The notes beneath the pieces were generated by a model. That model made no database searches, was not told the origin of the DNA, and saw only the letters and a program-made list of their open reading frames with translations. A stretch of 64,000 nucleotides of DNA from Blastobasis lacticolella (taxonomy: Eukaryota; Arthropoda; Insecta; Lepidoptera; Blastobasidae), in NCBI GenBank assembly GCA_905147135.1, contig LR990049.1, positions 9,441,428-9,505,427 on the forward strand. Reading direction: 5' to 3'. A program made the translations under genes and the position numbers. Shown here in pieces: positions 1 through 11,385 of this stretch (the first letter of the stretch is position 1; each line of letters starts with the position of its first letter).

Positions 1-660
1 ACGCCTTGTTCGCTCTAAAAATTACTTTCTTTCCTGGAGAATTAAGTGAGTTAAAAAATAAACATCGTACTAAACGGATTTGAACGGAATGGTTTGAACG
101 GATGTCTGACCATCACTCACGCAAAAGTATTAATTATAGATTTGTGTAGAATACGAACAGGGATCGACCATGTCTCATAGAGCACACAGAATTCGAACGA
201 AGTATGTATAGTCAAAGTTGGGCGAAGTATAGTTTTATTTATATGATCCGGGCTTGGGATACCATACAAGAATAATGCTGCTTAAAAACTAATGAAACCA
301 ACACGCCACTTCATTAGGAGGGACCTCGGTGTCTAGCTAGAAATACAACGAATAAAACGACACGACAACTGGATAAGACCAATTATAAAGCAACTTAAAC
401 AGTTATATGAATCGAAATTAAAATAAGAGAGAATGTTACGGAGACTTGCCTGTTGCCAACTAGCAAGTTGCATGCCAGACGCATGTTGAAAGTTTCACCT
501 GGATAGCGTAGCTAAATAGCTTGTACCTTACTACGGAACAATAGCAAAGTACTTCCAAATAACTAGGGCAAGCCATTTCAGAAATCAAGGGGCACGGCAG
601 TGGCCGCCGCCAAGTCGAGCAGACAAGCACGGCCGTAGTCAAAATTTAATTGCAAGTTAC
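1..660. other. Intergenic or intronic DNA, nothing recognised
   Basis: AT-rich sequence with no convincing exon, RNA gene or repeat family. The short open frame on the minus strand at 460-642 has no recognisable domain and is what chance would give. Confidence 0.5.
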
Positions 661-670
661 AATTAAAAAT

Positions 671-850
671 AACAATTGATTAATTGTTAATTGTGAAATA
701 TCAATTAACAATTGATTAATTGTTAACTGTGACGTTGCAATTAACAATTGATTAATTGTCAATTGTGACGTTGCAATTAACAATTGATTAATTGTTAATT
801 GCGAAATTTAATTGTGACGTTGCAATTAACAATTAATCAATTGTTAACTG
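671..850. repeat. 36-bp palindromic tandem repeat
   Basis: About five imperfect copies of a 36-bp unit. Each copy contains a near-palindromic core (TTAACAATTGATTAATTG followed by TTAA) and most are joined by TGTGACGTTGCA. The last copy, near 825-847, carries the core inverted (CAATTAATCAATTG). Some copies are shortened or interrupted, for example around 803-815. Related AATTG-rich sequence returns at 1135-1345, so both stretches may belong to one AT-rich satellite-like or MITE-derived patch. Confidence 0.75.
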
Positions 851-1102
851 TTCTTGTAATTAAACTTTAATTAAATTTAAATAATGTAAATAGTAATATT
901 ATAAGATTAAGGAGTGGCACAGGGTAGGGCTTTCACAAGCTTGACCTTAATGGCCATGCTAAATCGTTCTTCATGATAGCCACACAGACTATACTAGTAC
1001 TTAAGAATAGAAAATTCTTTCCGCAAATAGCTTTCAACATAATAATGCGTTTACATATTATTTTGTCTCTCTCGCGTCCTACTCTTACCTCTCAGCCCTC
1101 GA

Positions 1103-1120
1103 GCGGCCCGATCGGGCCGC
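1103..1120. repeat. Perfect 18-bp GC palindrome
   Basis: GCGGCCCGATCGGGCCGC is its own reverse complement. It stands out because the sequence on both sides is AATT-rich. It may be the centre of a larger hairpin between the two AATTG-rich blocks (671-850 and 1135-1345). No function is assigned. Confidence 0.7.
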
Positions 1121-1134
1121 ATAACAATATAAAT

Positions 1135-1345
1135 CTGTGATTGTTAATTGTTAGTTTTAATTGTCTCTTGTAACAATTAAAAATATTAATTGAATTATTT
1201 TAATTGTCTCTTGCAATTAACGTGAGTTTATTTAAATAAATTAATTGCAATACGCAATTAACAGATTAATTGCAATTAAATCAATTGTGATTAAATTAAT
1301 TGCAATTAATTTTTCAATCAATTAATATGATGATTAAAATATCAA
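1135..1345. repeat. AATTG-rich low-complexity block
   Basis: Repeated TTAATTGCAATTAA-type words without a clean period, resembling the tandem repeat at 671-850. The block is separated from that repeat by about 280 bp that include the 18-bp GC palindrome. Confidence 0.6.
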
Positions 1346-2224
1346 TTGTTCATGCCCAACACTGGGCCGTACACCCTTTTCTCGAAGCAACTCAATGCAT
1401 TTTCGAGCTCTATATATCTGTTAGGGACTAAATAAACTACCGTAATTTTACATGGCTCCACCTTAGATCTCATTTATTTTCACGGATGAGTCACGACACA
1501 TGCAGAATTTTTACATAACAATTTTAACTTTAGAAATGTTGTAACAAATAATATTTCTTTAACCACTTAAAAAAGCGTCACATTAAGAAGCGAAACCCCG
1601 AGGAACATTTTTCCTGTTAGCATCTTGCTACTTTATAATTTAAAAGCTTGTAGCAATTGCTATGTTGGACCTTATTTATTGTTTGCGTAAAGAAGAAATA
1701 TTCAATGCAATAAAATTCTGAAAGGCAACAAATTTAAAATGCAAATGAAGATGATAGGACGGTGGAATCCGTAGCTTCCCTTATTAAAACAGTCAAGGGC
1801 GCCTCAGCCTCGCGCCGAGTCCGTCACAAATTAGGTGCCATTACTTCTCTTGGTTTCGACCAATAAAAACGGAGGTCCGCTTTGCAACATTAACAAAGTT
1901 GGCGTAAAAGCTCAGAACCCATTATAGATTGTCACGAATGTAATTTACCTTTCATAATTACGTCTTTACGAGAGGTGGCTGCTCAAATTGAATGAGACCC
2001 CGCTCAGTTTCTATGCCGTTCCGTTTGCAATTTATTTTCTTAAGTTAATAAATGTGAGGAACCAGGTGAACGGAACGGAGCGTGCGCAGTTATACTAACT
2101 CTATTTTGTTCTGCGTCTATTCGTTCGAGGAAGTTTTCTCGTCAGCCTTGTCGATGTCAATTTTTGCCTGTTTTAAACGAACAATATTAAGGTATAACGT
2201 TCTTTTCTGAAATAATATCTATCT

Positions 2225-2361
2225 AAAACTAATAAACACGAGGACCCGGGGTCCGCCTTGCCAACCCCTGGATCATGGTCAAGGCGGACCCCGGCCCTCG
2301 TGCGCGAGAGCACAACCGGGACATTAACGCCAAGATGATTATTATTATAAAACTAATAAAC
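2225..2361 (+). mobile_element. 5'-truncated LINE tail with 13-bp target duplication
   Basis: A 111-bp insert (2238-2348) is bounded by perfect direct repeats AAAACTAATAAAC at 2225-2237 and 2349-2361. The insert resembles the end of a LINE protein (a KADPG-like motif followed by stop codons) and finishes in a GAT/ATT simple-repeat tail. The same tail sequence (GGCGGACCC, GGACAT-AACGCCAAGAT) recurs at 46735-46800, so both come from one LINE family. Severe 5' truncation, a simple tail and a long duplication are the marks of target-primed reverse transcription. Confidence 0.8.
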
Positions 2362-4384
2362 TGAAAAACACGCATGAAGTCATACATTTTAGTTATAAAT
2401 TGAGTAGTGTCAAAAGTGCTTTCTAGATTTGTTTACATAGATAGCCAAGCGGAGCCAAGTAAAAAAGGAATACATTCCTATTCGTTTTTAGAAAATAACT
2501 CCGTCTTCACTCGGACGGGGAAGCAGATGTTTTCTCGCGTGTGCAATTCAAAGTGTATAAATCTCTCCCTCCATCCCCTAGGATCAAATGATTTAAGCTT
2601 GACGGGTGAAGTGCCTGCCGGGTATCAGTGCTAAATGCTGTGTTCATATTAATTACACACTTATGTGTAAACTGTGTGTAGAACATTGGTACAATAAGAC
2701 ATTGGCGGATCAAATACAATGTTAAAGTACCTGTGAAAGTAGTATAAAAGACATCTATTTCCCTAGTGGAAACGCTATATCGGGATATTATTTCAACAGC
2801 AGCTAATGCAAATGTGATGTGACATAAATGTTTAAATGAGCCTCTGCTCTTTGTTCCACGGGACGTAATATTCAAATTTGTGGTTTCGACTGGGGCTCAT
2901 ATCCTTTGTGATATGGAGTTCCATTTCCTCATAGCAATGCATATTTCATCAAGCCAAACCTGTTCGTGATTTACCTAACGGCACCCATTGTTTTTAATAT
3001 CTGCATTCTGTAGGTAAGTAGTATTTCGCGATAACTTCATTTTCTGAAGTCTGTAATCACAAAAAAATTAAAATAAACATTTATGAAAAGCGTTGTATCA
3101 CTTCAAACAAAAACATCAAACCACCTCTAAAAGCGTCGAAAGAGACATTTAAATGGGCGATGAAACACTGAAAAGATATTTAAATCCAACACTTTTAAAT
3201 TTCCCATCTGCATTTACGTGGCTGAGAAATTTTCAACGCTGTTTCGTTATTTTAGTTTGTAGGCGTTGATTCTACTTGTCAGCCTGGTAATTTCTGTTCG
3301 CGGGCAGCCGGCTTCCCTGCGTGGCTGTTACACGCTGCTGACTGACAACTTTACGAGGCACCAGAGACTCATCATCTTCATAGTTCTGACAGTTCCGCTG
3401 ACTGTTGCCCAACAGATAATACGGCTAACTGTTTCCAACAAACATTAATCAATCGTCGAGTTCGGGGACACCGATTATGCCGCTTTGTTTCTTTGTTGTT
3501 CGTTGGTGTAGGTATTATTAAAAACAGATTATATCATAAATACCTATTCGGATACATTTGCTACATGTATCATGAACCTATTAATCGGATAAACTATTTC
3601 ATTAAGGAGTCAAATGCGATCCACGTTCAATGATATTTTTGTTTTAGGACAAAATAAACATATTGTAACTATTGATAGCATCATTATTTTAATTAATGAT
3701 TAAAAAGCAGTCTGTACAGAAATAAATTGGCAAAAAATGCAAAAAAAAGACAAGGAGGATCACAACGATCATTCGCAATGGCTACCGTCATAAAACAGGC
3801 TGTCCCACTTTTCTTAAGTCGGGGGCCCTCGGGTCCATCATTTGTCGCAGGGCTCTGAATGCGCCCTTTATATTTATTACAAGTCCACAAAGAGATTGAA
3901 AGTGAACCGATAGCAGATTTTTCCTCGTTTGAAATCCACTCAGACGGAAACGCTCGCCGCTAAAGTTTCCGGTTAGAAAGGTTAACTGTTATATCCCACA
4001 TTCCCATGAAAACGGACGAGACAAGGTTGCACACATAAAATTATTTTTATAAAAAATATTTTATTATGTTCATGTTATTAACTTGAAAACGTTTCCTTTG
4101 CATCGTCTAGTTAAATACGCATTAAGTTGCCACAACTTGTGTTATAATTGGAAAAGGAATCATGTAGTGAATATTTAATCATCTTATTTCCGTTAATATG
4201 TATTAACTGAATTATTAGAGCAGAGATAATATACAGACAGTGTAGGGATGGATTATTAGGAAGGGCGGGTGCCCCCACTTACCGAGGTTATTATTCACCG
4301 GGGGCAATAAACAATTTCGTGTGGGTAGTGCGGGGCACTTCCTTTCCGCAAACCAACCGTCATAAATTCAGCCTCCACCCGGCT
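2362..4384. other. Non-coding stretch, nothing recognised
   Basis: AT-rich DNA without a supported exon or repeat family. The overlapping open frames at 2407-2634 (+) and 2507-2875 (-) lack recognisable domains and splice context, and I treat them as chance. Confidence 0.45.
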
Positions 4385-4411
4385 CGCAGATAGATAGATA
4401 GATAGATAGAT
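4385..4411. repeat. GATA microsatellite forming the LINE 3' tail
   Basis: About five GATA units in the + orientation (TATC in the orientation of the LINE). The run abuts the 3' untranslated region of the minus-strand LINE and begins inside the candidate target duplication CGCAGATA. Several LINE clades end in short tandem repeats instead of poly(A). Confidence 0.65.
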
Positions 4412-4484
4412 GTATCCGGGCCATTTTCCGCATTCAGGCGAACTCGCGCCCATTCTGCGTGGATATGGTGTACTCCAAGATACC

Positions 4485-7400
4485 CTATTGTTCCTGCCAT
4501 CCTAACTCCTCCAGGAAACGCAGCAGTCCTTTCAGTTTTGCAAACGTCTCTGGAAGGGTTTGTGGTTGTCCGAGATGCTCATCCCTGTATGTTGCCACCC
4601 CCTCGCATGTCCGCAGGATGTGTGCTGCTGTCTCTTCCTCACTCAGGCAGGCTCTGCACAAGGGGCTGTCGGTGAGACCTATGGTGAAGAGGTGTTTATT
4701 AAATGGACCGTGTCCCGTTAATGCTCCGGTTACTAAACGGAGTTGCTTTTTGGTTAGTTTTAAGAGCCTTTCGGAGAGGGGAGGGTTAATTTTCGGTAGA
4801 GCCTCCTTAGCTTGTCTGCATTCCTCTAGTGATGACCAGAGTTGGTTGTGTTTTACCTTGATTCTATCCATCAGGTGTTTACGGGTCCATGCAAATGGCA
4901 TGGGTATAATTGGTTCCGGGCCAGTGGGCTTCATACTTGAGCCTCTTCTGGCCAACTCATCAGCTGCGTCGTTCCCCCTCGATCCGCTGTGTCCTTTAAT
5001 CCATTGTAGGGTTATGGGATTTGTTTTACATACCTCATTTAAGCATTTGCGGCAGTCGAGTAGAAGTCCCGAGGTTGTGTTGTTATTTTCAAGGGCCATG
5101 AGTACTGCCCTGCTGTCTGATAAAATCCTGATAGGCTGTTGTTCTACCTTCTTGTCCCGTACCGCGTGTGTGGCTAGGATGATTCCCATGCACTCCGCTT
5201 GAAAGATCGTGTTGTACTTACCCAGTGGGGCCGCTATTTTGATGTTTAGGTCTTCAGAGAAAACTCCGCAACCTGTACCTGAGTCTGTTTTGGACCCGTC
5301 AGTGAATATCCTTACTTCTCGTATGTTTTGCCCCTCCCGCGGGTCTTCGTACAGTTGGATCTTGTACTTCTTGACCGTTTCTACCTGCTTTGGTATTCGG
5401 TCGCTAATGGCCTCAATCATTGGTTCCTTTTTTGCTTCATCGTAGTAAAGTACCGTATGCGGGAGCGGTACTTTGTCCAATAGATTTGAGTGTTTTAAAC
5501 GTACCATAGCTATTGTCGCTTCTTGTTGTACGTGAAGGTGGAGTGGTGTTAGGTTGAGCATAGCTTCCAGGGCTGCAGTTGGGGTTGTCCTCATGCAGCC
5601 GCTAACTGCCATGCAGGCTATCCTTTGTAGTTTTTGTAGTTTTGCTATTGTGGTGGATTGTTTGGTTTTGGTCCACCATACTACCGCTCCGTAGCAGAAC
5701 ATAGGCCTAATCACTGTTTTGTATAGCCACATTATGACTTTGGGGGATAGTCCCCAGGTCTTCCCTATCATCCTCCTGCATTGCCAGAAGGATATTGTAG
5801 CTTTGTTGTACCTTGATTCAATGTGGTTGTTCCAGTTTAATTTGTTATCAAGTATTACTCCTAGATATTTTACCTCCGTTGATAGAGTAAGTTGTGTTTT
5901 AAAGAGACTGGGTAGTCTATAGTTACCTAAAATTCGTTTATTAGTAAACATTACCATCTCTGTCTTCGTTGGATTAACTGAGAGTCCATACTCATTACAC
6001 CACAGTTCCACCATTTTCAGAGCTCTCTGTGTAACTCCAGTGACGGTGTCCGCGTTGTTTCCAGTAATGAGTATGGCCAGATCATCAGCATAACCTACTG
6101 TGAAAAAATAGTTAGAGTTTAGTTTAGATATTAGTGTATTAGCCACCAAATTCCATAGAAGAGGTGACAGGACTCCGCCTTGCGGGCAACCTCTTACCAC
6201 TGACACCTGTTTGTTAGGATTACTATCTAGCTGAATGACTCTTTTACTAAGCATGTTCTCTATCCATCCCGAGATAGTTACCGGGACATTGTGTTTGTTT
6301 AATGCGTTTTTAATGCTTGTGAAGTTAGTTTTGTCAAAGGCTCCCTCTATATCTATAAAAGTACCTAGACATATTGCTTTATTTTGAATTGCATTTTCGA
6401 TTTTCCCAACTACTGCATGCAGTGCCGATTCTGTAGATTTACCCTTTGTATATGCATGTTGATTTTTGTGCAAGGGATGTTTTATAAGCGCCTTATCTCT
6501 TATCTCCTTGTCGCATAGGCGTTCAAGGGTCTTGAGGAGGAAGGAGGTAAGACTGATTGGTCTGAACGATTTCGTATCGGTGTAATCACTTTTCCCTGGC
6601 TTCGGTATAAATGTGACTCTTACCTTCCGCCAATTAGACGGTATATATCTGTGAGCCAAGCATGCTCTTAATATATCCGTCAGCAGATGTATCATGCGTT
6701 CGCCTGCCCATTTTAAGAGTCCAGGGAAGATTTCATCTGGCCCCGCTGCTTTAAATGTTTGAAAACTGTTAATGGCCCAGTTTACTGACTCACTGGTAAC
6801 TACTTCACCTGCGATTTTCCAGTCCTCTGCGGTGGTTGTGTATGTCTCCTCGGTGATATCCGAGTTGTTTGTATCTTGGTTTTACAACCGGGGAAGTGTG
6901 TTTGAAGCAGGGTTTCTTCCGACTCCTCAGCAGTGCTTGTCATTGTACTGTCTGGTTTGCGCAGTACACCTTGTTGTGTTTCCATAGGTTTGGATAGGAC
7001 TTTCCTTACCCGATTTGCCTGTTCGTTGGATTCGATGTTGGTACAGTACTTTTTCCATGTTGTATACTTCATGTGCCTGATTTCTTTTTTGTACTTTGCT
7101 TTTTCTTCTTTGTATAATTCCCAGTCTTCCTCAGATCTAGTGTTCATTGCTCTGTTAAACCGTTGCCTCACTTTTTTCCTAATTCTGTCTAATTTGGGAC
7201 CCCACCACGGTTGTTGTTTGGCGGTGGGATTAGAGACTTTCGGTTCGGGACAGCTGTTATGATAGCAGTTAATGATTAACGTTGTTAGTTGTTCTACCTG
7301 TTTTTCTATTTGTTGCGTGTCGGTTAATTTTAGTGGCTTACTCATGCGTTTAACCTCTTCCTCAACCAGAGCTGTGTATTTATTAATGTTTGTCTTTCTC

Positions 7401-8122
7401 GGGTTTCTACGTAGCACCGTGTTAGTATTAGCTATGTTTAGATCGTACAGAATCCACCTGTGGTCTGAACAGGATGCCTCAGAAGAGACTCTCCAGTTCG
7501 ATATTAGTTTGGCCGCGGTTTCTGTAGCTAGTGTTAGATCAATTATCGTTTGACTTCTTTTGTTTACAAAGGTCGGTTCTGCACCGTTGTTAATAATTAG
7601 CAGGTTAGTTGTGAATAGGTATTCAACTAGCAGTTTACCTCTGTTGTTTTCGTTGTTCATCCCCCATAGTGGATGATGTGCATTTGCGTCCGTCCCAATA
7701 ATGAGTTCCAGCTTGGATTCTTCGCACCATTTCACTAGTTGGATTAGTTCATTAGGTGGCGGGTCGTCCTGTTCTGGCATGTAGACTGATGCAATGACCA
7801 TGTCCTGCTGTGTGGGATCTAGTTTGTTGGTTATCCTTATAGCTGTTAGATCTCTGGAACAGTAATTAAGGAGTTGTTGTGCATGTATATTGTTACTAGT
7901 GTATATGCATGTTCTGGGTGATTCAGTCGAATTGTATATCTTACCTCCTGTATATAGGAGACCGCATATGCGGTCCGCTCTAATCCAGGGCTCTTGGATT
8001 AGGGCGATGGTGGTGTTGTGAACCTCCAGCCATTTGCGTAGTTGAGCCGTGGCGGTTTGGCTGTGATGGAGGTTTATTTGTATGATGTTAATTTTGGGAT
8101 TAGGCGAAGTCAGCGCCATCAT
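4485..8122 (-). pseudogene. LINE ORF2: endonuclease-reverse transcriptase-RNase H, one frameshift
   Basis: It starts at ATGATG (8122). The endonuclease part shows QINLHHS, IQEPW, TDANAHHPLWG and SDHRW, which carry the expected Asn, Glu, Asp/Asn and Asp-His residues. Near 6885-6900 the frame changes by one base: the first frame then runs to a stop at 6800, while the true frame continues through KAAGPDE into the reverse transcriptase. The RT shows FRPISLTS, FIDIEGAFDK and the catalytic YADD (YADDLAIL). RNase H keeps all four acidic residues (FTDGS, QAEC, LSDSR, NDAADE). Near the end is C-x2-C-x8-H-x4-C. Total about 1,210 residues if joined, full length for this class. It would nick DNA and copy the element RNA at the nick; the frameshift should block this copy unless it is an assembly error. 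Confidence 0.9.
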
Positions 8123-9616
8123 CCATGAGCGCTCTCTCCTCCTCGTCTAGGCTCATATCGCCTAGGTTGCGGGAACATTCGTCGTCGCTGCCGCTGGATC
8201 CCGGTATGGCGGAATCCATCGGCAGCGCCGACGGTGGTGGTAGTAGCGACTCTGTCTGGAGTGCTGTTGGGCCTGGAATGGCCGTGTCTACCACTACGAT
8301 TGGGCTAGGCTTTTCCGTCTGTGCCGGTGGGGTGTCCTTCTTCTCCTCCTCTTCGGCTCTTCCCGCCGGGCGCTCCGAAAACTTCCCCCCACGACCTGGA
8401 ACTTCACGTAGACTGACCCTAGACAGAAGCACAGCCTACGCTCTCTCTCCAGCAGTGTGGGGACGATAGTTTCCGGGACGCTGACCACGACGAAGGTGTT
8501 GCCTGTTTGTACGTCTACCTTGTGTACTCGCCACGCGTCCACCTGAGCCCAATCGTTTTGGTAGCGCAGTGTCTTACCTATCAGTTTCGCATCAGGCCAT
8601 TCACCGGGTACGAGTATCCCACAGCGAACGCGTCGTTGAAGCTCGTGTTCTTCCTTTACACAGATGGTATCTCCTCTGCTCAGGATGACATTCTGTAGCG
8701 TGTTCCTGACCCACTCTTTGGCGTCAGTACTAAGGCACCACAGCTTCAGATTACCATCTGTGTAAATTGGTTTCCCTTGGAAGCCCGGGCCCAGCCTCAA
8801 GTTGTTGCTTGCTGCCTCCATAATTTTCTGGCAGAGTATCTGTTCCACCTCAGTGGCTTGTTCCCGTCCCAGATGATTTTTTTGGTTGGTGACCCCCACC
8901 ACCAAGTTCGGTTTCGCTGCGTCAGCGTAACTACCAGGCTGTGGTCTACGCGGAGTCGCAAACTTCTGTCGTTTAGGACCCTCTCTCGGCGTGATGGTTT
9001 CGTCGAGACGGTTCCTTTTGACTGGGGTTTGCGCCTCCTCGTGACCAGCAATACCTTGCAGCGCAGTTCCGGGGTTCCTGCATGTCCGGTACGCCTTTGG
9101 AGGCGGTCTACCCACCACAGGATGAGTTGCCTCACCCGTAGCCGGCAGCCCAGCGTCCTTGGATGTCCCAGGTTGGGGTTCCCCTTCACTAGAAAGAGAG
9201 GCAAGGCGTCTGAATTCCTTTGCCCTCTTTTTCTTGCTTGGCCTCACTTTACGGGTCCTCTCAGCCACCTTGGCCGGTACCCTTGGGGCCACCAGAGTCC
9301 ACCCCTCGTCCATAGGGTCAGGCTCTGGTTGTTGTTCTGAAGTTGTGGTCACCTGGCTCGGTGTCGCTTCACTGGGCCCAGCAGCAGAATCTGCCACTGT
9401 GTTCCCAGTTGCTGCCACTCCTGCCGGAACCTCAACTTCGACGGTGGGGCCGCTCGTACCGGTCGGCCCTGGTCCCAGGGATTTCTCCCTGGAACCAACA
9501 CCCACCGGTACGGGTCCCGCTGGCCGCCTGTTGCGTGTTGGAGGCTTGCCTCCCCTACCGCGCTGTCCCTGCGCGTGCTTATCATCGGATGTTGGTTGCT
9601 TGCGATTATTATACAT
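8100..9616 (-). pseudogene. LINE ORF1 (DUF4780-like), one frameshift
   Basis: The ATG is at 9616. The amino-terminal half is rich in Gly, Pro, Ser and basic residues, including an RPSKKKRAKEF cluster that looks like a nucleic-acid-binding or nuclear-targeting segment. The region around residues 240-400 resembles DUF4780 of LINE ORF1 proteins, with the line ILVPGEWPDAKLIG and a following WRV. The first frame would run to a basic artefact-like end at 8294. In a G6 run (C6 on +, 8385-8390) the conserved frame moves to the one ending at 8100, which supplies an acidic carboxyl end. With the shift the protein is about 505 residues. The corrected stop overlaps the ORF2 start by 23 nt. Role by family: RNA-binding component of the retrotransposition particle. 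Confidence 0.75.
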
Positions 9617-10380
9617 ATTTTAATGTTGTTTGTTTTCATCCTTCCGGTTTCCCACCCGCCACGGAGCCCGAACCTGGGGTGCCTTTTTTAAGAGGCACCA
9701 GGATTACCGGAAGAATATAGGGACGAAGAGTTGGGAGTCGTGCGCGACATCGGCAGCTCGTAGTGTCCAGCTTGCTGGGCCGTACACCCTGGCCACCTCA
9801 GCATGGCCGCCCCCATCCCGTATGGGCCCCCCCCCCCCCTCGCCGGCAGACCAATAAGTGGAATCCACAGCCGATTGATCCTGAGTGGCTAGCTCAAGAC
9901 CGCCCGTTTGAGAGGAACTCCGGACCAAAGAGGAGTGTTGCGATCGGCGGGCACAACCGCCGGCCTACCTCACGCTCAGCCACCAGGATTCCTTCATCCC
10001 TCCGTACGAGTCTCCACGCACGGCACAAACACGTGGGTGGCACGGTTCTACCCGTCGCTAGCCCGCATAATAAATTATACGGTGGCGATTCGGGCCCGTG
10101 ACTGTTGTGCCACGAATCAGTCACAGTTTAAAGAGCTGCTGGGCAACACCTATTTAATGGCGGTGCTTGTTCGCCATGTCATAGGGCCGTCATCGGGATT
10201 GCTGTGTCTTTTCCTGGGGTATTCACGCAGCTGAGGTACCCCAACACTCCCTGTTGGCTCTACCGCCTCGGTCCGGGACTGCTTATTTCGGTTGCCCTTT
10301 ATTCGCAGCTATCCTGCATACTACAGGACTGTTCACTATCCGCCACCTGTGACCCGGTAGGTAGCTGAGGCTCGCCCCCA
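9617..10380 (-). promoter_or_regulatory. LINE 5' UTR, probable internal promoter region
   Basis: About 760 bp upstream of the ORF1 ATG, more GC-rich than the flanking DNA, with no long conserved frame. It holds a 13-base C run on + (9827-9839). LINEs usually carry an internal RNA polymerase II promoter here; that role is inferred from position only. The upstream limit depends on the CGCAGATA repeat at 10381. Confidence 0.5.
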
Positions 10381-10388
10381 CGCAGATA

Positions 10389-11263
10389 CCCTAGGTCTAA
10401 AATATTGGTTTTATTGACACACACGGTCGTAACGAACCGACATGCCCTGTCGAACCGTCAGGTTCCTCCTTCGATAATGTTAAACAATAGGAATAACAGT
10501 TTGACGAAGTAGCGTTCATCTTAGTTAAGCGATGTTTACAGCTACCAATTAGAGGCAGCGGCAATTAATCAGCTCGTAAACAATGCCTACGCAGGGAGCG
10601 AAATGCTGCGCTGTAAATTTCTCGTCGCCAAGACGTTTTCTACGCGCCCTGGTTCGTGTACGCCCTTAGCGCTCGCGGTGCATTCATAAAGGTAATGTTT
10701 GGGAAATTTCCTAACGGAAGAAAGCGGAAGATCCCCTTTAGCACGCCGTGGCGGCACGTCCTGCGTATAGAACGGGTTGTTAAGGATATTGATGCGTTAT
10801 CGGTACGCGTCGTAAAACGACTTGCCTCGCGCCGGAGCTGAGCGATAAATTTGAGTTTTGACACAGGATAAATCTTGTTTCGTGCCGATGAGTGGCAGTT
10901 GTAGCTTAATGGGAGCGCGGTGAGCGAGCGCGGGTTGCCGACGCCTTGCCCCTAATTTAAACGGAACTGTAGTAATCTGTCAAGAATTATGCCTGTGTTT
11001 AGTGTATTCTGAATATCGTATATATGTATAATGTGTGTACGAGTACTTACTTATACCTGATGAATTCAGAAGGTTGGAGTTTATGCAAATATACCATCGT
11101 ATACTTTGGTTTACATTATGTATCCTGCTACTTCAGTGCCTGGCATAGGAGGAAACTACGAGTATTGCTACAGGTGCGAATCGCTTTTCATAATGGTTAA
11201 TAACCAGAAAACAACTGCATGACATGGGATCGTTCAAGAGGCATATCGGAGGTGTCTTCAGAG
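10389..11263. other. Non-coding stretch, nothing firmly recognised
   Basis: The segment 10620-10860 is somewhat richer in CpG and is open on both strands, but neither product has a recognisable domain. An A-box-like word TAGCTTAATGG near 10912 is not followed by a matching B box. No feature is called. Confidence 0.4.
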
Positions 11264-11385
11264 ATGGGCAAAGCATTAGTAGCGCCCCTGGTGTGAAAAC
11301 GCCAAAGGCGGCGGTGACCACTTTCCACCCTTCTATCCCGCATTTGTCAGTTTGTCTGCCGTATAATATAAAAAAGAAGAATTAC
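11264..11385 (+). mobile_element. LINE 3'-tail fragment
   Basis: GGTGACCACTTTCCA followed by a TTGTCTGCCGTATAAT-like stretch and an A-rich end matches the tail of the SINE-like copies at 14045, 23374 and 53061. The DNA just upstream (around 11229-11250) can be read as a FKRHI-like LINE protein end. Confidence 0.55.

Larger units (their letters stand above)
4393..10380 (-). mobile_element. Near-full-length RNase H-bearing LINE, probably LOA/R1 group
   Basis: About 6.0 kb on the minus strand: 5' UTR (10380-9617), ORF1 (9616-8100), ORF2 (8122-4485), a short 3' UTR and a TATC tail. The octamer CGCAGATA occurs on both sides (4385-4392 and 10381-10388) and is the candidate target duplication. Domain order in ORF2 is apurinic-type endonuclease, reverse transcriptase, RNase H, CCHC knuckle. 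An ORF1 with a DUF4780-like region plus an RNase H domain suggests the LOA group, with R1 or I the alternatives. Only one apparent frameshift breaks each ORF, so the copy looks young. The 5' boundary rests on the octamer alone, and part of the octamer could be microsatellite sequence. Confidence 0.85.

Noticed and set aside
4459..5202. Long + strand frame opposite LINE ORF2
   Set aside because: It is the antisense of the RNase H and knuckle region; all conserved motifs lie on the minus strand.
10640..10864. Frames on both strands in a CpG-richer patch
   Set aside because: Neither translation resembles a known protein, and the openness on both strands follows from base composition.
10900..10960. 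tRNA-like A box TAGCTTAATGG
   Set aside because: The following sequence lacks a matching B box and the clover-leaf stems do not pair.
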